Assembly (NCBI GenBank): GCA_025808555.1
Contig: CP075526.1
Location: forward strand, 1,256,712-1,320,711
Reading direction: 5' to 3'
DNA length: 64,000 bases
Source: Anaerolineales bacterium
GTDB lineage: Bacteria > Chloroflexota > Anaerolineae > Anaerolineales > UBA11579
The position numbers and the translations under genes were made by a program. Below are positions 50,460 to 58,898 of the stretch, piece after piece (the first letter of the stretch is position 1; the number at the start of each line of letters is the position of its first letter). Under the pieces are notes generated by a model that was not told the DNA's origin, did no database searches, and saw only the letters and a list, made by a program, of their open reading frames with translations.

Positions 50460-50490
50460 CTTACAGGGAAGACGAGCGAAGGGCAAAGAT

Positions 50491-50496
50491 ATTGTA
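50491..50496 (-). promoter_or_regulatory. -10 box of the sigma-factor operon
   Basis: TACAAT on the minus strand gives a start near 50484 and a leader of about 25 bases. No -35 match is clear, and no obvious autoregulatory element was recognised. Confidence 0.5.
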
Positions 50497-50642
50497 CGGA
50501 CTGCAATATTGGGGCTTGTTGGCTGTGGCTGCCTCGAGGAACTATCCAGCTCTGAACAATTCCTTGATATTTGGCCCAAATGCTTGCCGTCAGCCTCATT
50601 TCATGGCTTATGGCAGATCTGGATCCCTTATGAATGTTGTCA

Positions 50643-50677
50643 AGTTGTAGTGAAGGGCTCCCCCGCTCACTACAACT
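50643..50677. promoter_or_regulatory. 11-bp perfect inverted repeat between the sigma operon and rarA
   Basis: AGTTGTAGTGA at 50643-50653 is exactly complementary to TCACTACAACT at 50667-50677 across a 13-base GC-rich spacer. It lies 35 bases before the rarA -10 box in a 268-base divergent gap. It may be an operator or a leftover small palindromic element. Confidence 0.5.
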
Positions 50678-50711
50678 ACAACCTGCAGGCATACCTCTGG
50701 GGGCGTTGCAG

Positions 50712-50717
50712 TACAAT
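50712..50717 (+). promoter_or_regulatory. -10 box of rarA, leaderless arrangement
   Basis: TACAAT ends 10 bases before ATG 50728, with no Shine-Dalgarno sequence between, so transcription would start within a few bases of the start codon. Confidence 0.6.
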
Positions 50718-50727
50718 CGTTCTACTT

Positions 50728-52158
50728 ATGGATCAAGATCGGTACGATCTATTTGACCACGCCCTCAAGGAGCGCCTGGCTACCGAAAGCCCTCTGGCTG
50801 CCCGCATGCGCCCGCGCCGCCTGGACGAGTACATCGGCCAGGACGATATTGTGGGCGAGGGCCGCCTATTGCGCCGCGCCATTGAAGCGGACCGGCTGTT
50901 TTCCTCGATCCTGCTGTGGGGGCCGCCAGGCTCGGGCAAGACCACCCTGGCCATGGTCATCGCCAACCACACCCAGTCCTATTTCGTAACCCTTTCGGCG
51001 GTGATGACCGGTAAAGCTGATCTAGCCGCCGTCATCGAAGAAGCGCGTGAGCGCCGCCGCCTGCACAATCTGCGCACCATCTTGTTTGTGGATGAAGTGC
51101 ACCGCTGGAACAAGGCCCAGCAGGATGCTTTGCTGCCGCATGTGGAGAACGGCACCATCACCCTCATCGGCGCCACGACCGAGAACCCGTATTTTGAGGT
51201 CAATGGTGCCTTAGTGTCCCGCTCGCGTGTTTTCCAACTGCGCCCGCTTTCTGACGAAGATGTGCGTCGCGTGCTGGAGCAGGCCCTGCAGGACGCCGAG
51301 CGCGGCTACGGCGGCCGCACGATCAAGTTTGACGAAGACGCCGCCCAGCATCTAATCCACGTCGCCGGCGGTGATGCCCGCAATGCGCTTAATGCGCTCG
51401 AGCTGGCGGTGGAATCCACCCCGCCGACGGACGGCGTGGTGCACATCACCCTGCCCGTGGCGCAGGAGTCCATCCAGCGCCGGGCTGTGTTGTATGACAA
51501 AGACGGCGATGCACACTATGACACTATCTCCGCCTTCATCAAGTCTGTGCGCGGGTCAGATCCGGATGCCGCGCTGTACTGGCTGGCTAAGATGCTGTAT
51601 GCCGGCGAAGACCCGCGCTTCATCTTCCGCCGCCTGCTGATCTTGGCCGGCGAGGATATTGGCATGGGCGATCCCATGGGCATGGTGGTGGCCAATGCCG
51701 CCGCACAGGCTTTTGATTACGTCGGCCTGCCTGAGGGTATCTTCCCGCTGGTGCACGCCGTGGTGTATCTCTCTACCGCGCCCAAGTCCAACAGCAGCCT
51801 GGGTTACTTCTCCGCCTATGCCAAGATTGAAGCCGACGGCATGGTGGAAGTGCCCGACCCCCTGAAGGACAAGAACCGCGATGGCAAAGCCCTGGGCCAT
51901 GGTCAAGGTTACGTCTATCCACATAATGCGCCGGAGCATTTTGCGCCGCAGCAGTACCTGCCCAGCGGCGTGCTCGGCACCTATTTCTATACACCGTCTG
52001 AGCAGGGTTATGAGGCCGAGATCAAGGACCGCTTAGCCCGCTGGCGTGAAGCCCAGCGCAAAGCACTTGGCATCACGCGCAGCGAAGAAGTGCCTACGCC
52101 CAGCAAGGAAACGGCAGATGCATTGAAGTCTCGTCACAAAGCCGGAGGAAACCAGTAA
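50728..52158 (+). CDS. rarA: Replication-associated recombination protein A (RarA/MgsA AAA+ ATPase)
   Basis: The 476-residue clamp-loader-like AAA+ protein acts at stalled replication forks. Motifs are RPRRLDEYIGQDDIVG, Walker A LLWGPPGSGKTTLA near 60, Walker B ILFVDEVHRWNKAQQDALLPHVE, sensor 1 IGATTENPYFEV and sensor 2 GGDARNALNALE. The C-terminal tetramerisation region (RGSDPDAALYWLAKMLYAGEDPRFI, GQGYVYPHNAPEHF) is complete. ATG 50728 begins the conserved protein; a longer frame extends through the promoter and is rejected. The next gene starts 2 bases after its stop. Confidence 0.95.
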   Translation: MDQDRYDLFDHALKERLATESPLAARMRPRRLDEYIGQDDIVGEGRLLRRAIEADRLFSSILLWGPPGSGKTTLAMVIANHTQSYFVTLSAVMTGKADLAAVIEEARERRRLHNLRTILFVDEVHRWNKAQQDALLPHVENGTITLIGATTENPYFEVNGALVSRSRVFQLRPLSDEDVRRVLEQALQDAERGYGGRTIKFDEDAAQHLIHVAGGDARNALNALELAVESTPPTDGVVHITLPVAQESIQRRAVLYDKDGDAHYDTISAFIKSVRGSDPDAALYWLAKMLYAGEDPRFIFRRLLILAGEDIGMGDPMGMVVANAAAQAFDYVGLPEGIFPLVHAVVYLSTAPKSNSSLGYFSAYAKIEADGMVEVPDPLKDKNRDGKALGHGQGYVYPHNAPEHFAPQQYLPSGVLGTYFYTPSEQGYEAEIKDRLARWREAQRKALGITRSEEVPTPSKETADALKSRHKAGGNQ

Positions 52159-52160
52159 GC

Positions 52161-52766
52161 ATGCCAACCGTGTTGTTGATCCGTCATGGGGAGAACGATT
52201 ACGTAAAGAAGCAAAGGTTGGCGGGCCGCCTGCCCGGCGTGCATTTGAATGCACGCGGCCGGGCGCAGGCTGCCGCCCTGGCGGCCGCGCTCAAAGCGGT
52301 GCCGCTGGCCGCTGTATACAGCAGCCCGCTGGAGCGGGCTGTGGAGACGGCCCAGCCGCTGGCCGCCGCCCGCAAGCTGCGCATCATCAAGCGCAAAGGC
52401 TTGCTGGAAAGTGATCTTGGCGAGTGGCAAGGCAAGCTGCTCAAGACGCTGCGGCGTGATAAGCGCTGGGCGGTGCTGCAGAACACGCCCTCGCTGTTCC
52501 GCTTTCCGGGCGGCGAAGGCATGCTGGAGCAGCAAGCCCGCCTGGTGAGCGAAGTCGATGCGCTGTGCGCCATGCACAAGGCCAAGGACATCATCGCCTG
52601 CGTGCTGCACGCCGACCCCATCAAACTCATCGTGGCCCACTATGCTGGCATGCCCTTGGACCAGTTCCAGCGTTTGAGCGTGGCGACTGCCTCGGTCAGC
52701 ACCCTCCATATCCAGAATGGCCGTGCCACGTTGGAGCGGCTAAACTGGGTGGCTACGGAAACTTAA
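52161..52766 (+). CDS. Histidine phosphatase family protein, MSMEG_4193-like phosphomutase
   Basis: The 201-residue protein starts MPTVLLIRHGENDYV, with the catalytic His in RHGE, then SSPLERAVETAQPLA, LLESDLGEWQGK and the second active-site His in VLHADPIKLIV. It belongs to the phosphoglycerate mutase-like phosphatases; the order with DUF3090 and the SCO1664-like gene matches the MSMEG_4193 group. The substrate is unknown. It follows rarA by 2 bases and precedes DUF3090 by 45 bases, which contain a separate promoter. Confidence 0.88.
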   Translation: MPTVLLIRHGENDYVKKQRLAGRLPGVHLNARGRAQAAALAAALKAVPLAAVYSSPLERAVETAQPLAAARKLRIIKRKGLLESDLGEWQGKLLKTLRRDKRWAVLQNTPSLFRFPGGEGMLEQQARLVSEVDALCAMHKAKDIIACVLHADPIKLIVAHYAGMPLDQFQRLSVATASVSTLHIQNGRATLERLNWVATET

Positions 52767-52794
52767 TCCGCTCTCCATTCACTATTTTCAGGAC

Positions 52795-52800
52795 TATACT
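52795..52800 (+). promoter_or_regulatory. -10 box of the DUF3090 gene
   Basis: TATACT ends 11 bases before ATG 52812. It allows DUF3090 and the kinase-like gene to be expressed apart from rarA, on an mRNA with almost no leader. Confidence 0.5.
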
Positions 52801-52811
52801 GCGCGCATACT

Positions 52812-53339
52812 ATGACCAAGCTGATCGAACTTCGCCCGGTTGACCATATAACTACCGATGCCATCGGCCCCGCCGGCCAGCGCGTCTTCTACATTCAGGC
52901 CTGGAAGGAAGAGCGCATTGTGGCTGTGATCGTTGAAAAGGTGCAGGTGCAGAGCCTGGCCGTCGCCATTGAGCAGTTCCTGGCTGAACTCAATACCAAG
53001 CATGTTGATCTGCCCAACGCCTCCGCTGATTTTGAGGAAGGGCAGATGCATATTCACCCGCCGGTGGATGCGCTTTTCCGCGCCGCAGAAATTGGCATGG
53101 GCTACGACGCCGAGCAGGATCTGGTGGCGTTGGAGTTGCGTGAAGGTGTTGAGGCGCCGGAAGCCAGCACGGACGACCTGCATGTGGCCCGTTTGTGGTG
53201 CACGCGTTCGCAGATCCGCAGTATGGCCAACTGGGGCATCGAGATCGCCTCGCGCGGCCGGCCAACCTGCCCGCAGTGCGGCGAGCCGATGGACCCCGCT
53301 GGCCATTTCTGCGTCAAAAAGAACGGCCACAAGCACTAG
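52812..53339 (+). CDS. DUF3090 family protein with C-terminal zinc-ribbon
   Basis: This 175-residue protein matches the DUF3090 family (LIELRPVDHITTDAIGPAGQRVFYIQAW, EKVQVQSLAVAIEQFLAEL, WCTRSQIRSMANWGIEIASRGRPTCPQCGEPMDP). The C-terminus CPQCGEPMDPAGHFC with following His residues looks like a zinc ribbon. The family is uncharacterised; in Actinobacteria it is genetically linked to MSMEG_4193 and SCO1664 homologues, often in mycothiol-producing species. The same three genes are adjacent here. Its stop overlaps the region before the kinase-like start. Confidence 0.9.
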   Translation: MTKLIELRPVDHITTDAIGPAGQRVFYIQAWKEERIVAVIVEKVQVQSLAVAIEQFLAELNTKHVDLPNASADFEEGQMHIHPPVDALFRAAEIGMGYDAEQDLVALELREGVEAPEASTDDLHVARLWCTRSQIRSMANWGIEIASRGRPTCPQCGEPMDPAGHFCVKKNGHKH

Positions 53340-53362
53340 AGGCCGGTCTGCACGTTCTGTCA

Positions 53363-54049
53363 GTGCTGCAGTCGGGGGGGCTTGAACTTGAGGGCCAGTT
53401 CACCTCGGGCTCCAACTACACATTCCTGGTGCGCGTCGACGGCCAGCTGGAGGGCGTATACAAGCCGGTGCGCGGCGAGCAGCCGCTGTGGGACTTCCCG
53501 CCCGAGACGCTGGCTGGCCGCGAAGTAGCGGCCTACCTGCTGAGCGAGGCGCTGGGCTGGCATTTGGTGCCACCTACGGTCCTGCGCACGGAGGGGCCGT
53601 TTGGGCCGGGTTCGCTGCAGCTGCGCGTCCAGCACGACCCGGAACAGCACTACTTCACTTTTGAGGACGCCGTGCGCCAGCGTCTGCGTCCAACCGCCGT
53701 ATTCGATCTGCTTGCCAACAATGCTGACCGCAAGGGCGGCCATATCCTACAGGGGGAAGATGGCCATATCTGGCTGATCGACCATGGCATCTGTTTCCAC
53801 GAGGAGCCGAAGCTGCGCACTGTCGTCTGGGATTTTGCTGGCGAGTCCATTCCGCCTGATTTGTTGGATGACGTAAGCGCGTTGCAAGTCAAGCTGGGCG
53901 CTGGCGGCCAACTGAATGAGCAGCTCTCCGCCTTCCTCAGCCCGGCGGAGCTGGCCGCGCTGCGCCAGCGCACGGACGCGGTGCTGGGCCGGCCGGTCTT
54001 CCCGCACCCGCCACAGGATGAGCGCTACATGCCCTGGCCGCCAGTCTAG
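53363..54049 (+). CDS. SCO1664 family protein, PI3/4-kinase-like fold
   Basis: The protein, about 228 residues from GTG 53363, matches the SCO1664/TIGR03843-type family, noted for weak similarity to phosphatidylinositol kinases. Kinase-like elements are LEGVYKPVRGE (ATP-binding Lys), VFDLLANNADRKGGHIL (catalytic loop Asp and Asn/His) and IWLIDHGICFHEE (metal-binding Asp, DFG-like). The start is uncertain: GTG 53363 gives the usual N-terminus (LQSGGLELEGQFTSGSNYTFLV); a longer open frame back to 53195 overlaps DUF3090. No ribosome site is seen, so translation may be coupled. The substrate is unknown. Confidence 0.85.
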   Translation: MLQSGGLELEGQFTSGSNYTFLVRVDGQLEGVYKPVRGEQPLWDFPPETLAGREVAAYLLSEALGWHLVPPTVLRTEGPFGPGSLQLRVQHDPEQHYFTFEDAVRQRLRPTAVFDLLANNADRKGGHILQGEDGHIWLIDHGICFHEEPKLRTVVWDFAGESIPPDLLDDVSALQVKLGAGGQLNEQLSAFLSPAELAALRQRTDAVLGRPVFPHPPQDERYMPWPPV

Positions 54050-54051
54050 GC

Positions 54052-54057
54052 TAGAAT
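54052..54057 (+). promoter_or_regulatory. -10 box of the flippase-like gene
   Basis: TAGAAT ends 9 bases before ATG 54067, with no ribosome site, the same leaderless arrangement as rarA. Confidence 0.55.
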
Positions 54058-54066
54058 CCAAACTTC

Positions 54067-55086
54067 ATGAGCACTGTAAAACCTAAACTCCGTTGGCAAT
54101 TCTGGCTGGGCATTGGCGTCAGTGTTGTGTTTCTTTATCTTGTGCTGCGAAATATGCATTTTGGCGACTTCTGGCAACAGGTGCGCCAGGCGAATTACAT
54201 CTGGCTGCTGCCAGGCATCGGCGTGTATTTCCTGGCCGTGTGGGCACGGGCCTGGCGCTGGCATTACCTGCTGCGCCCGCTGAAAGCCGTGCCCACTCGC
54301 ACCATGTTCCCGATCGTGGCGATCGGCTACATGGGCAACAACGTCTATCCGGCGAGGGCGGGCGAGGTGTTGCGTGCCGTCATCCTGAAACGTAAAGAGG
54401 GCATAGCCGTCTCCGCCTCGCTGGCCACCATCATTGTGGAGCGCATCTTTGATGGCGTGGTCATGCTGGCCTTTATCTTCGTAAATCTTGGTGAACTGGC
54501 TGATATTGGCGGCGGCCTGGTTGCAGGCCTCAGCATTCAGCAGATCGCTTTCTGGGGCAGCCTGGTATTTCTTGGCGCGTTGCTCACTTTCTTGTTGGCG
54601 GCGATGTTCCCCAGCGCCAGCCAGCGTTTGCTGAACTGGCTCACTGCCCGCCTGATGCCCGAGCGCTTCCGCGCCAGCGTGCTGGAGGTGGGCAACCGCT
54701 TCCTGGGCGGCCTGGAGGCGCTGCGCTCTCCGTTTGAAGTATTGATGGTATTCATCAGCTCGCTGGTGATCTGGCTATTGGAGACGGGCAAATACTGGTT
54801 CGTCATGCACGCTTTCAACTTCGAGGTGAGCTTCTTTGCCCTGATGCTGATGAATGGCGTGGTCAACCTGGCCACTACGATCCCATCGGCCCCGGGTTAC
54901 ATCGGTACCTTTGATGCACCAGGCATCGCCATCCTGGAAGCCTACGGCGTGCCGAAGGAAGTGGCTACCAGTTACACCTTTGTGCTGCATATTGCGCTGT
55001 GGCTGCCGATCACGCTGCTAGGCGCGTACTACCTGGCGCGCGAGGGTATTCGCTGGGGCGAAGTGCCCAGTACGGAGGCGGCATGA
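54067..55086 (+). CDS. Flippase-like/lysylphosphatidylglycerol synthase TM-region protein
   Basis: The 339-residue membrane protein has about eight spans and the family pattern of UPF0104/YbhN: VFLYLVLRNMHFGDFWQQV, ARAWRWHYLLRPL, AIGYMGNNVYPARAGEVLRAVIL near 90, and FALMLMNGVVNLATTIPSAPGYIGTFDAPGIAIL near 265. These proteins are proposed to move or modify lipid-linked compounds; no catalytic LPG-synthase soluble domain is fused here. Its stop overlaps the FAD oxidoreductase start by 4 bases, suggesting a shared isoprenoid or glycolipid pathway. Confidence 0.88.
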   Translation: MSTVKPKLRWQFWLGIGVSVVFLYLVLRNMHFGDFWQQVRQANYIWLLPGIGVYFLAVWARAWRWHYLLRPLKAVPTRTMFPIVAIGYMGNNVYPARAGEVLRAVILKRKEGIAVSASLATIIVERIFDGVVMLAFIFVNLGELADIGGGLVAGLSIQQIAFWGSLVFLGALLTFLLAAMFPSASQRLLNWLTARLMPERFRASVLEVGNRFLGGLEALRSPFEVLMVFISSLVIWLLETGKYWFVMHAFNFEVSFFALMLMNGVVNLATTIPSAPGYIGTFDAPGIAILEAYGVPKEVATSYTFVLHIALWLPITLLGAYYLAREGIRWGEVPSTEAA

Positions 55087-56381
55087 AGATCGCCATTATC
55101 GGAGCCGGTTTTGGTGGCATGGCCGCGGCCTACGATCTGCGCAAGGCCGGGTATGAGGTCACGATCTTTGAGGCGGCCGCCCATGTGGGCGGCTTGGCGG
55201 CGGGGTTCAAAGAGCCGCATTGGGATTGGAGCGTAGAAAAGTTCTATCACCACTGGTTTGCCAGCGATAAGCATATGCTGGGCCTGATCGAAGAGCTGGG
55301 TTGGAGTGAACGAGTGCTCTTTCCTCGGCCGTATACCGTGGTGTATCACGAGGGCAAGTTCTATCCGTTCGACTCGATTCCGGCCGCGTTGCTGTATCCC
55401 GGCCTGGGCTGGGGATTGGACAAGATCCGTTTTGGCCTGGTGGGCTTGTTCCTTCGTCTCACCAACAACTGGAAGCCGCTGGAGCGCAGCACGGTGGACG
55501 CCTGGATGCGCAAGTGGGCGGGCAAACGCGTATACGAAAGCATGTGGCTTCCGCTGATCGAAGGCAAGTTTGGCCCTTACGCCCAGCAAGTCAACATGGC
55601 ATGGCTATGGGCGCGCCTGCACGCCCGTACTACGCGGTTGGGCACGTATGAGGGAGGCTTTCAAGCCTTTGCCGACCAATTCGCTGAACGATTGAAGCAG
55701 ATAGGTGTGCGTTTTGAGATGCAGGCCGCGGTAGAGAGCATTGCGCCGGCCGATGGCGGGCTGACGCTGCGCGCCAATGGCGACACTGAGCATTTTGACC
55801 AGGCGCTGGTGACCACATCACCCCAATTGCTCGCCAAGCTGGCCCCGCAATTGAGCGCAGAGTATCTGCGCGGCCTGCTGGAACTGCAAAGCATGGGGGC
55901 GGTGGTGATGACCCTCTCGCTGGATCGCCAGCTTTCACCGCAGGGCTACTATTGGTACAACATTCCCAAAAGCGCCGGCTTCCCGTTCCTGGCGCTGGTG
56001 GAGCACACCAACTATGTTTCGTCGCAGCACTTTGGTGGTGACCACATTGTGTATTGTGGCGATTATTTGGAAACGGGGCACGAGTACTTCTCGCTAAGCG
56101 ATGAACAGCTGCTGGATCGGTTTGTACCCGGCATCCAGCGCGTGAACCCCGCGTTCGACCCTAGCTGGGTCAAGAAGATCTGGGTGCACAAGACCAACTA
56201 TGCCCAGCCTGTGCCGTTGGTCAACCACTCACGTAACATCCCTGATATTCGCACGCCGATGCCTGGCCTGTTCTTTGCCAGCATGAGCCAGGTGTACCCG
56301 TGGGACCGCGGCACAAACTTTGCAGTGGAGATCGGCCGCAAGGCTGCCGCCTTGATGCGCTTAGACGCAGCCGTCAGGTAA
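55083..56381 (+). CDS. FAD-dependent amine-oxidase/UDP-galactopyranose-mutase-like oxidoreductase
   Basis: The 432-residue protein begins MKIAIIGAGFGGMAAAYDLRKAGYEVTIFEAAAHVGGLAAGF, the FAD Rossmann motif plus GG doublet of the protoporphyrinogen oxidase/amine oxidase class. It continues EKFYHHWFASD, GTYEGGFQAFADQFAERL, and ends with PGLFFASMSQVYPWDRGTNFAVEIGRKAA. It probably desaturates or isomerises a sugar or isoprenoid, as similar genes lie in polysaccharide clusters. ATG 55083 overlaps the flippase-like gene by 4 bases. The exact substrate cannot be inferred. Confidence 0.88.
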   Translation: MKIAIIGAGFGGMAAAYDLRKAGYEVTIFEAAAHVGGLAAGFKEPHWDWSVEKFYHHWFASDKHMLGLIEELGWSERVLFPRPYTVVYHEGKFYPFDSIPAALLYPGLGWGLDKIRFGLVGLFLRLTNNWKPLERSTVDAWMRKWAGKRVYESMWLPLIEGKFGPYAQQVNMAWLWARLHARTTRLGTYEGGFQAFADQFAERLKQIGVRFEMQAAVESIAPADGGLTLRANGDTEHFDQALVTTSPQLLAKLAPQLSAEYLRGLLELQSMGAVVMTLSLDRQLSPQGYYWYNIPKSAGFPFLALVEHTNYVSSQHFGGDHIVYCGDYLETGHEYFSLSDEQLLDRFVPGIQRVNPAFDPSWVKKIWVHKTNYAQPVPLVNHSRNIPDIRTPMPGLFFASMSQVYPWDRGTNFAVEIGRKAAALMRLDAAVR

Positions 56382-56406
56382 CGTTGGCGTAATCAAAGTG
56401 ACAAGG

Positions 56407-58263
56407 TTAGTTACATAAAGCGCCATAGCCATAGTTCTCGATATTCTGCAGCAACTCGGCGCCGTTCGTAGCATCAGGATCCAGCCCGCAGAAATCGGGG
56501 CGGGCGGCTACCACGCCATAGGGCACGGCCAGCGGCAACGCCGGCAGTTCCTGTGCGAAGATGGCCTGGGCCGCTTGGTGGGCTTGAGCATAGACAGGGT
56601 CGCTGGCCAGTGTGTTGAGCGCGGTGTGGCAGGCGGCGTCAAAGTTGGCGTTTTGCCAGCCGCTCACATTCCATCCGCCCCAGCCATAACGATTCTGGTT
56701 CCAGTTCGATCCTGGGACAGCATCACCCAGGAAGAGATAGCAGGCAGGCTGTTCACCGAACGGCCAAGAGAATAGGGCCAGGTCGAAATTGCGACCAAAG
56801 ACCACGCTATCCGGGCCGGTGGTGAACAACTCGGCGGCAGGCAGGCTTTCAATGGTTACGGCTGCGCCACAATCGGCCAAACTGGTCTGGATGATCTGGG
56901 CCACGGTCAGTTCTTGGGGATCTTCGCTCACCGCCAAGCGCAATTCCAGCGCCTGGCCGAATAAAGCTCCGGCGAAGCTCTGGCTGCGGCGAATGCCATC
57001 TTCGCTGGTGAGCCAGCCGAGCGCATCCAGGCTGGCGTTGGCGGCTACGGGGTCGTAGTCCGGTAAGGCTCCGCTGGAATTTGCGTAGGGGCTACTGGCG
57101 GGCAGGTAGCCCGCGGCCAGCGCGCCGTTGACGGCGCTGGCAACCGCGTTGCGATCAATGCACTGTGCCAGCGCCTGGCGCATGGCGGGCTCGCCGAAGT
57201 AATTGGCGCGGTCAGCATACAGGTTGAAGCCATCGTCATAGCTTTGGGGTGCGACGCCAAAGACCAGGTGTAGCCATTGGTCCTGAGCGATGACACCGCC
57301 TTGCATGCCGGAGGACTCCAGCGCCTGCAAACCGGTGGAAGGCAACAAGACATCGCAGCGTCCATCTGCCAGCGCATTGAGACTGTTGGCTGCGTCGTTG
57401 CCGATGAAGACAAAGTTAAGTTCGGCAAACTTGGGCGGGCTGCCAGGATAGTTGGCATTGCGCGCCAGTTGAATTCGCTCGCCAGTCACCCACTGCGTCA
57501 GCGTGTACGGCCCCCAACCCAGTGGAGCACGAGCGGCTTGTTCGCTGGTGAGTAGGTCTGCGGCGGACAGGTTGCCCAGCGTATGCTGCGGCAGCGGCTG
57601 CCAGAAGCGCGAGGCCGCCATTGGGTCTACGAAGCCGGGCAGGCCGACCCAGGTGACGGTGCGCTCATCTGCGGCGGTATAGCTAGCCGTTTTTGCAATG
57701 ATGTCTTTGCTTACAGGGGTTGCTTCTGCTGAAGCGATCTGGAATGAGAATGCGGAATCGTGCGCAGTCACGGCCGCCCCGTCTGACCAGCGCAGATCCG
57801 CTTGCACGATAAAGGTGGTGCTCACTTGATCGAGCTGGAGTTCACCTTCGGCATAGGTTTGAATGCAGTCGCCGCTTTGGCAGCCAGCCGGGCGCACCAC
57901 GACACCGGGAGTAAGAGTAGTTACACGGCCATAGGCATCCACCACCAGGTCGCCCTCGCGAACGGTGACTGGCTGAACGCTGGGACTGGGCTGGGTTTCG
58001 AAGATGACACCTTGGGCAATGTGGTTGTGCAGGTCGAACGGGCCATCGAACAAGGCCTGGCGTACGGCGCGAGCGCTGCTGGAATTGTCACCATAGATGT
58101 AGAGCGAGCCAGGCTCATTGGCCATGCAAATGTTCAGCGACTGGGGCACGTCAGGGGTGGGAGTAGCTTGCGGCGTGGGTGTGCCTACCGGGCCGGCGCC
58201 AGCACAAGCGCTCAGAATGATCGCGAAAAGAACAACGGTGATCGCGTAAAGGGTTCGGGGCAT
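56407..58263 (-). CDS. ABC-type peptide/solute-binding lipoprotein, family 5
   Basis: The 618-residue protein has a lipoprotein signal (LYAITVVLFAIILSACAGAG, lipobox LSAC), a Pro/Thr linker, and a family 5 binding-protein body: DLRWSDGAAVTAHDSAFSF, GWGPYTLTQWVTGERIQLARNANYPGSPP and the C-terminal WGGWNVSGWQNANFDAACHTAL. It should bind peptides or another nutrient outside the membrane. No permease or ATPase gene is adjacent, so it is an orphan. The ATG follows TATAAT by 6 bases, another leaderless case. It is convergent with the FAD oxidoreductase. Confidence 0.88.
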   Translation of the reverse strand: MPRTLYAITVVLFAIILSACAGAGPVGTPTPQATPTPDVPQSLNICMANEPGSLYIYGDNSSSARAVRQALFDGPFDLHNHIAQGVIFETQPSPSVQPVTVREGDLVVDAYGRVTTLTPGVVVRPAGCQSGDCIQTYAEGELQLDQVSTTFIVQADLRWSDGAAVTAHDSAFSFQIASAEATPVSKDIIAKTASYTAADERTVTWVGLPGFVDPMAASRFWQPLPQHTLGNLSAADLLTSEQAARAPLGWGPYTLTQWVTGERIQLARNANYPGSPPKFAELNFVFIGNDAANSLNALADGRCDVLLPSTGLQALESSGMQGGVIAQDQWLHLVFGVAPQSYDDGFNLYADRANYFGEPAMRQALAQCIDRNAVASAVNGALAAGYLPASSPYANSSGALPDYDPVAANASLDALGWLTSEDGIRRSQSFAGALFGQALELRLAVSEDPQELTVAQIIQTSLADCGAAVTIESLPAAELFTTGPDSVVFGRNFDLALFSWPFGEQPACYLFLGDAVPGSNWNQNRYGWGGWNVSGWQNANFDAACHTALNTLASDPVYAQAHQAAQAIFAQELPALPLAVPYGVVAARPDFCGLDPDATNGAELLQNIENYGYGALCN

Positions 58264-58269
58264 TGGGAG

Positions 58270-58324
58270 ATTATACAGGCCGCACCTTTGGCCTGGGTGA
58301 GCCTCGCTGCCTGCATGCTACAAT
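58270..58324. promoter_or_regulatory. Divergent -10 boxes of the binding lipoprotein and the exonuclease
   Basis: Minus strand: TATAAT (58275 to 58270), 6 bases before ATG 58263. Plus strand: TACAAT at 58319-58324, 7 bases before GTG 58332. Both look leaderless. The promoters lie within a 68-base divergent gap. Confidence 0.65.
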
Positions 58325-58331
58325 CCCGCGA

Positions 58332-58898
58332 GTGATACCTAGGAAGCCTGTTTACATTTGCATAGATGTGGAAACCGCCGGGCCAAACCCGGCAGACTAC
58401 GCGTTACTCTCGATCGGAGCAGCGTTGGTCAGCGACCCACGGGCTTCGTTCTACGTGGAGTTGCAGCCGGATAAGCCGGGCCAAACGGAGGAAGCCGCCG
58501 CGATCCATAAGCTGGATCTGGCGGAGCTGGCCCGCACAGGGCTAGCTCCCAAAGTGGGCTTGCAGCACCTTGTGGATTGGGTGCAATCGCACGTAGGTGC
58601 GGATGAGCCGGTCTTCGTGGCCTTTAATGCGCCGTTTGACTGGATGTTCGTAAACGACTATTTGCATCATTACCTTGGCCACAATCCCTTTGGGCATCGT
58701 GCGCTGGACATCAAGGCCGTGTTCTTTGGTTTGCGGGGGGTAAGGTGGAGTGAGACCGCCTTTCAGCATGTGAGCAACCACTATGGCCGGCCGGAAGTGC
58801 TTGACCACAACGCCGAGCATGATGCCCGCCAGGGCGCCGAGTTGTTTGCAGATATTCTGAGAGACCTTGAGGAGGCCCGCAATGGAAGATCAAGCTAA
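58332..58898 (+). CDS. DEDDh 3'-5' exonuclease, RNase T/DnaQ-like
   Basis: This 188-residue protein has all exonuclease motifs: Exo I YICIDVETAGPNP (D-x-E), Exo II FVAFNAPFDWMFVNDY (Asp) and Exo III HNAEHDARQGAELF (His and Asp of DEDDh). It probably trims 3' ends of DNA or RNA. GTG 58332, 7 bases after a TACAAT box, fits the leaderless pattern and starts directly at the domain (VIPRKPVYICIDVE). Its end overlaps the next gene by 17 bases, so the two are co-translated. Confidence 0.88.
   Translation: MIPRKPVYICIDVETAGPNPADYALLSIGAALVSDPRASFYVELQPDKPGQTEEAAAIHKLDLAELARTGLAPKVGLQHLVDWVQSHVGADEPVFVAFNAPFDWMFVNDYLHHYLGHNPFGHRALDIKAVFFGLRGVRWSETAFQHVSNHYGRPEVLDHNAEHDARQGAELFADILRDLEEARNGRSS

Noticed and set aside
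50329-50727. 133-residue N-terminal extension of RarA
   Set aside because: It overlaps the sigma factor gene and the rarA promoter region; the conserved protein begins at ATG 50728.
53195-53362. Longer start for the SCO1664-like protein
   Set aside because: The extra residues are an out-of-frame reading of the DUF3090 C-terminus and do not resemble the family N-terminus.
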